From positions 1 to 7,118 of the forward strand of contig CAKXIK010000079.1 of the NCBI GenBank assembly GCA_934875675.1: 7,118 nt of DNA. Direction: 5' to 3'. Within the stretch, counting starts at the first letter, position 1, and each line of letters starts with the position of its first letter. Below the pieces are notes generated by a model. The model was not told where the DNA came from and ran no database searches. It saw nothing but the letters and a program-made list of their open reading frames with translations. The DNA comes from an uncultured bacterium. Lineage in GTDB: Bacteria > Bacillota > Clostridia > Oscillospirales > Acutalibacteraceae. The translations under genes were made by a program, and so were the position numbers. This document shows positions 5,560 through 7,118 of the stretch, one piece after another.

Positions 5560-6279
5560 TTAAATATTTTCAAGTGGTTCCACACACGGACAATCAAATC
5601 CCGCAATTCTCTTCTGCGGTGCTGCCCAACAGGCTGCATTTTGCAAAATCCGGACCACATTTGGATTATAGTAAGTGGGAAAGGTTTCGTGACCCGGACG
5701 AAAATAGAAAATTTTACCCATACCGCGGCGGAAACAGCAACCGCTGCGGAATACTTCTCCCCCGGCAAACCAGCTCAAGAACACCAGCTCATCGGGCTGG
5801 GGAATTCCAAAAGGCTCGCCATACATTTCCTCATGCGGAAGTTCAAAGTGTTCTCCCAGTCCCTGCGCAATCGGATGCGATGGGTCAACCGTCCAGACAC
5901 GTTCCTTCTCTCCGATTTCACGCCATTTCAAGCTGCCGCTGGTACCTAAAAGCTTTAAAAATGGTTTCGACATGTGTGCAGAATGCAGCACAACAAGCCC
6001 CATGCCGTTCAAAACACTTTTTGCAACACGGTCTGCCACTTCGTCAGAAACCTGCCCATGTCCGCAGTGTGCCCACCAGAACAGCACATCTGTGTTGTCC
6101 AGCACTTCCTGCGTCAGTCCGTTCTCCGGCATTTCCATCGTTGCTGTACGAACGGTGACGTTCTCCAATGAGCCAACCGCCTGTGCCACTGCGCCGTGAA
6201 TTCCCTGGGGATAAATCTGTGCCACCTCGGGCATTTCTCTTTCGTGAATATTTTCGTTCCATACGGTGATCCGAATCAT
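5560..6279 (-). CDS. ThuA-like protein (trehalose utilization family)
   Basis: The 239-residue product matches the ThuA family, a class I glutamine-amidotransferase-like flavodoxin fold found in carbohydrate gene clusters. Recognisable blocks are MIRITVWNEN at the start, VLFWWAHCGHG (65-75), GLVVLHSAHMSKPF (94-107), LPHEEMYGEPFGIP (147-160), the 'FLSWFAGGEVFRSGC' stretch (167-181) and GKIFYFRPGHETFPTYYN (188-205). It covers the whole domain with no signal peptide. Its Shine-Dalgarno AAAGGA (6290-6295) is ten bases before the ATG. ThuA was named from rhizobial trehalose catabolism, and ThuA/ThuB-type proteins are linked to 3-keto sugar metabolism; which sugar is used here is unknown. It lies 107 bases downstream of the URO-D gene on the same strand but has a promoter of its own. 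Confidence 0.92.
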   Translation of the reverse strand: MIRITVWNENIHEREMPEVAQIYPQGIHGAVAQAVGSLENVTVRTATMEMPENGLTQEVLDNTDVLFWWAHCGHGQVSDEVADRVAKSVLNGMGLVVLHSAHMSKPFLKLLGTSGSLKWREIGEKERVWTVDPSHPIAQGLGEHFELPHEEMYGEPFGIPQPDELVFLSWFAGGEVFRSGCCFRRGMGKIFYFRPGHETFPTYYNPNVVRILQNAACWAAPQKRIAGFDCPCVEPLENI

Positions 6280-6347
6280 CGAAAGACCATCCTTTCTTCT
6301 TTTCAGTCAAATGAATCAAAGAATTTTAACCGTTGCTGATTTCTTTC

Positions 6348-6376
6348 ATCTTACCGCCCGGAATTCAGGATGTCAA
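6348..6376 (-). promoter_or_regulatory. promoter of the ThuA-like gene
   Basis: Minus-strand TTGACA (6371-6376, perfect) is followed after exactly 17 bases by TAAGAT (6348-6353, four of six). Transcription would start near 6341, about 60 bases before the start codon. It sits just after the URO-D stop codon, so the ThuA-like gene can be transcribed separately, although no terminator separates it from URO-D. Confidence 0.6.
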
Positions 6377-6386
6377 TGCAAAAAAA

Positions 6387-7118
6387 TCAATATTTTTTCA
6401 TTCTATGATATACATCAAGCACCAGTTGATATCGTTGGGGAGGCATTCCGTGAAATGGCACATTGCTGGTGCAGAAAAAGTATCCACCGCCCGGTTTTGC
6501 ATAGGTGAGGCAATATTCGGCGCTGTCGATTACCTCCTGATCGGTTCCGGTCTGCATTGCGGCGCAGTGTACATTGCCGCAGAGTGCCACCCGGTCTCCG
6601 ACCAGACGTTTCACCTCCCGAATATCAACACCAGCCATCGGGTCGAGCGAATGCAAAGCATGGGGGCCGCACTGCACCAATTGATCGAGGATAGGCATAA
6701 TATTTCCATCTGTATGTTTAATTGCATACATACCGTCTGCGCGCGCCGCCTGAATAATCTGGAATAAATAAGGGGCAATAAACTCAGAAAACATGGCAGG
6801 TGAAAGAAACGGTCCGGAGTTATAGCAATAATCGGAACAAAGCAACCCTACGTCAATTCCGGCCGCGTGCAAATTTGCATTGCGGCGAATCGCACGATCG
6901 GCCATTTGCTGTGCCTCCGCCTTCAATGCTTCCGGTTCATCCGCAATCCGGTAAGAAAACTCATACATGTCGTTTCCATCCGGAATTGCAAAAGTTCCGT
7001 CTGCGTGACAGGCCAGCAACCGTTCATTATGCGTTGCATCACGCAAGGTGCTGAAAAAAAGTTTTGCCTCCTCGGTAATGTTATCTTTTTCATCAAATGT
7101 GGGAATATAATACGGATG
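6387..7118 (-). CDS. uroporphyrinogen decarboxylase (URO-D) family protein, 5' end cut by window
   Basis: The frame is open to the right edge, so 243 C-terminal residues are seen and the start is missing; an in-frame TTG at 7046 is not the true start, since sensible sequence continues upstream of it. The sequence follows the URO-D/methyltransferase barrel: GLLCSDYCYNSGPFLSP (6811-6861), AIKHTDGNIMPIL, HALHSLDPMAGVDI, 'VALCGNVHCAAMQTGT' and the C-terminal AKPGGGYFFCTSN. URO-D relatives of this kind are often cobalamin- or corrinoid-linked methyltransferases rather than haem enzymes. In MtaA-type enzymes zinc is held by His-x-Cys plus a later Cys; here the first site reads His-Thr-Asp, with a Cys 79 residues after the Asp. 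It ends in MKKY and precedes the ThuA-like gene on the same strand. Substrate unknown; a haem biosynthesis role is unlikely. Confidence 0.87.
   Translation of the reverse strand, partial: HPYYIPTFDEKDNITEEAKLFFSTLRDATHNERLLACHADGTFAIPDGNDMYEFSYRIADEPEALKAEAQQMADRAIRRNANLHAAGIDVGLLCSDYCYNSGPFLSPAMFSEFIAPYLFQIIQAARADGMYAIKHTDGNIMPILDQLVQCGPHALHSLDPMAGVDIREVKRLVGDRVALCGNVHCAAMQTGTDQEVIDSAEYCLTYAKPGGGYFFCTSNVPFHGMPPQRYQLVLDVYHRMKKY

Noticed and set aside
5541..6158. Plus-strand open frame of 205 codons opposite the ThuA-like gene
   Set aside because: Its sequence is Arg-, His- and Pro-rich without recognisable domains, begins inside the terminator stem, and lies opposite a well-supported ThuA protein.
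6321..6345. Catabolite-repression (cre-like) operator in the ThuA promoter region, around AACGGTT
   Set aside because: Too few matches to the cre consensus and no palindromic symmetry around the central CG.
6381..6396. A-run/T-run stem at the end of the URO-D gene as a terminator
   Set aside because: The stem is only A-T pairs and overlaps the last codons; it lacks the GC-rich stem expected of an intrinsic terminator.

Overview
The window looks like chromosomal DNA from a Gram-positive anaerobe of the Firmicutes, most likely a Clostridia/Oscillospiraceae-type organism. The grounds are a GlpP-type glycerol antiterminator (a Firmicutes family), AG-rich ribosome binding sites, consensus sigma-A promoters, Rho-independent terminators and roughly balanced base composition. 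I see no mobile element, CRISPR array, tRNA or rRNA.

Layout. (1) 1-617: a minus-strand histidine phosphatase gene, with a possible promoter for an unseen gene leaving the left edge. (2) 618-1065: a regulatory region. It holds an extended -10 promoter for the phosphatase, a small plus-strand ORF that is open only if one G is removed from a run of seven, and a perfect-hexamer promoter firing rightwards into a very strong intrinsic terminator. (3) 1066-4671: a compact plus-strand cluster of four genes: glpP (antiterminator), a bacterial sn-glycerol-1-phosphate dehydrogenase (AraM/EgsA family), a cytoplasmic glycerophosphodiester phosphodiesterase and a HAD-IIA phosphatase. (4) 4785-5483: a PHP-domain phosphoesterase gene, possibly with its own weak promoter. 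(5) 5510-5555: a perfect 16-bp inverted repeat acting as a shared bidirectional terminator. (6) 5560-7118: on the minus strand, a ThuA-like gene preceded by its own promoter, and the 3' part of a URO-D family gene cut by the right edge.

How the genes may work together. The four-gene cluster reads as a glycerol-phosphate salvage unit. The phosphodiesterase would release a glycerol phosphate from glycerophosphodiesters, the dehydrogenase would interconvert sn-glycerol-1-phosphate and dihydroxyacetone phosphate, and the HAD enzyme could remove phosphate. GlpP would let RNA polymerase pass the leader terminator when the inducing glycerol phosphate is present. Because the head group of phosphatidylglycerol and the units of lipoteichoic acid carry sn-glycerol-1-phosphate, recycling of that stereoisomer is an attractive but unproven role. 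The terminator hairpin begins only a few bases from the predicted transcript start, and an in-frame ATG with a good Shine-Dalgarno lies inside it. The leader therefore has no room for an upstream aptamer, and control must act on the hairpin itself or through ribosomes crossing it.
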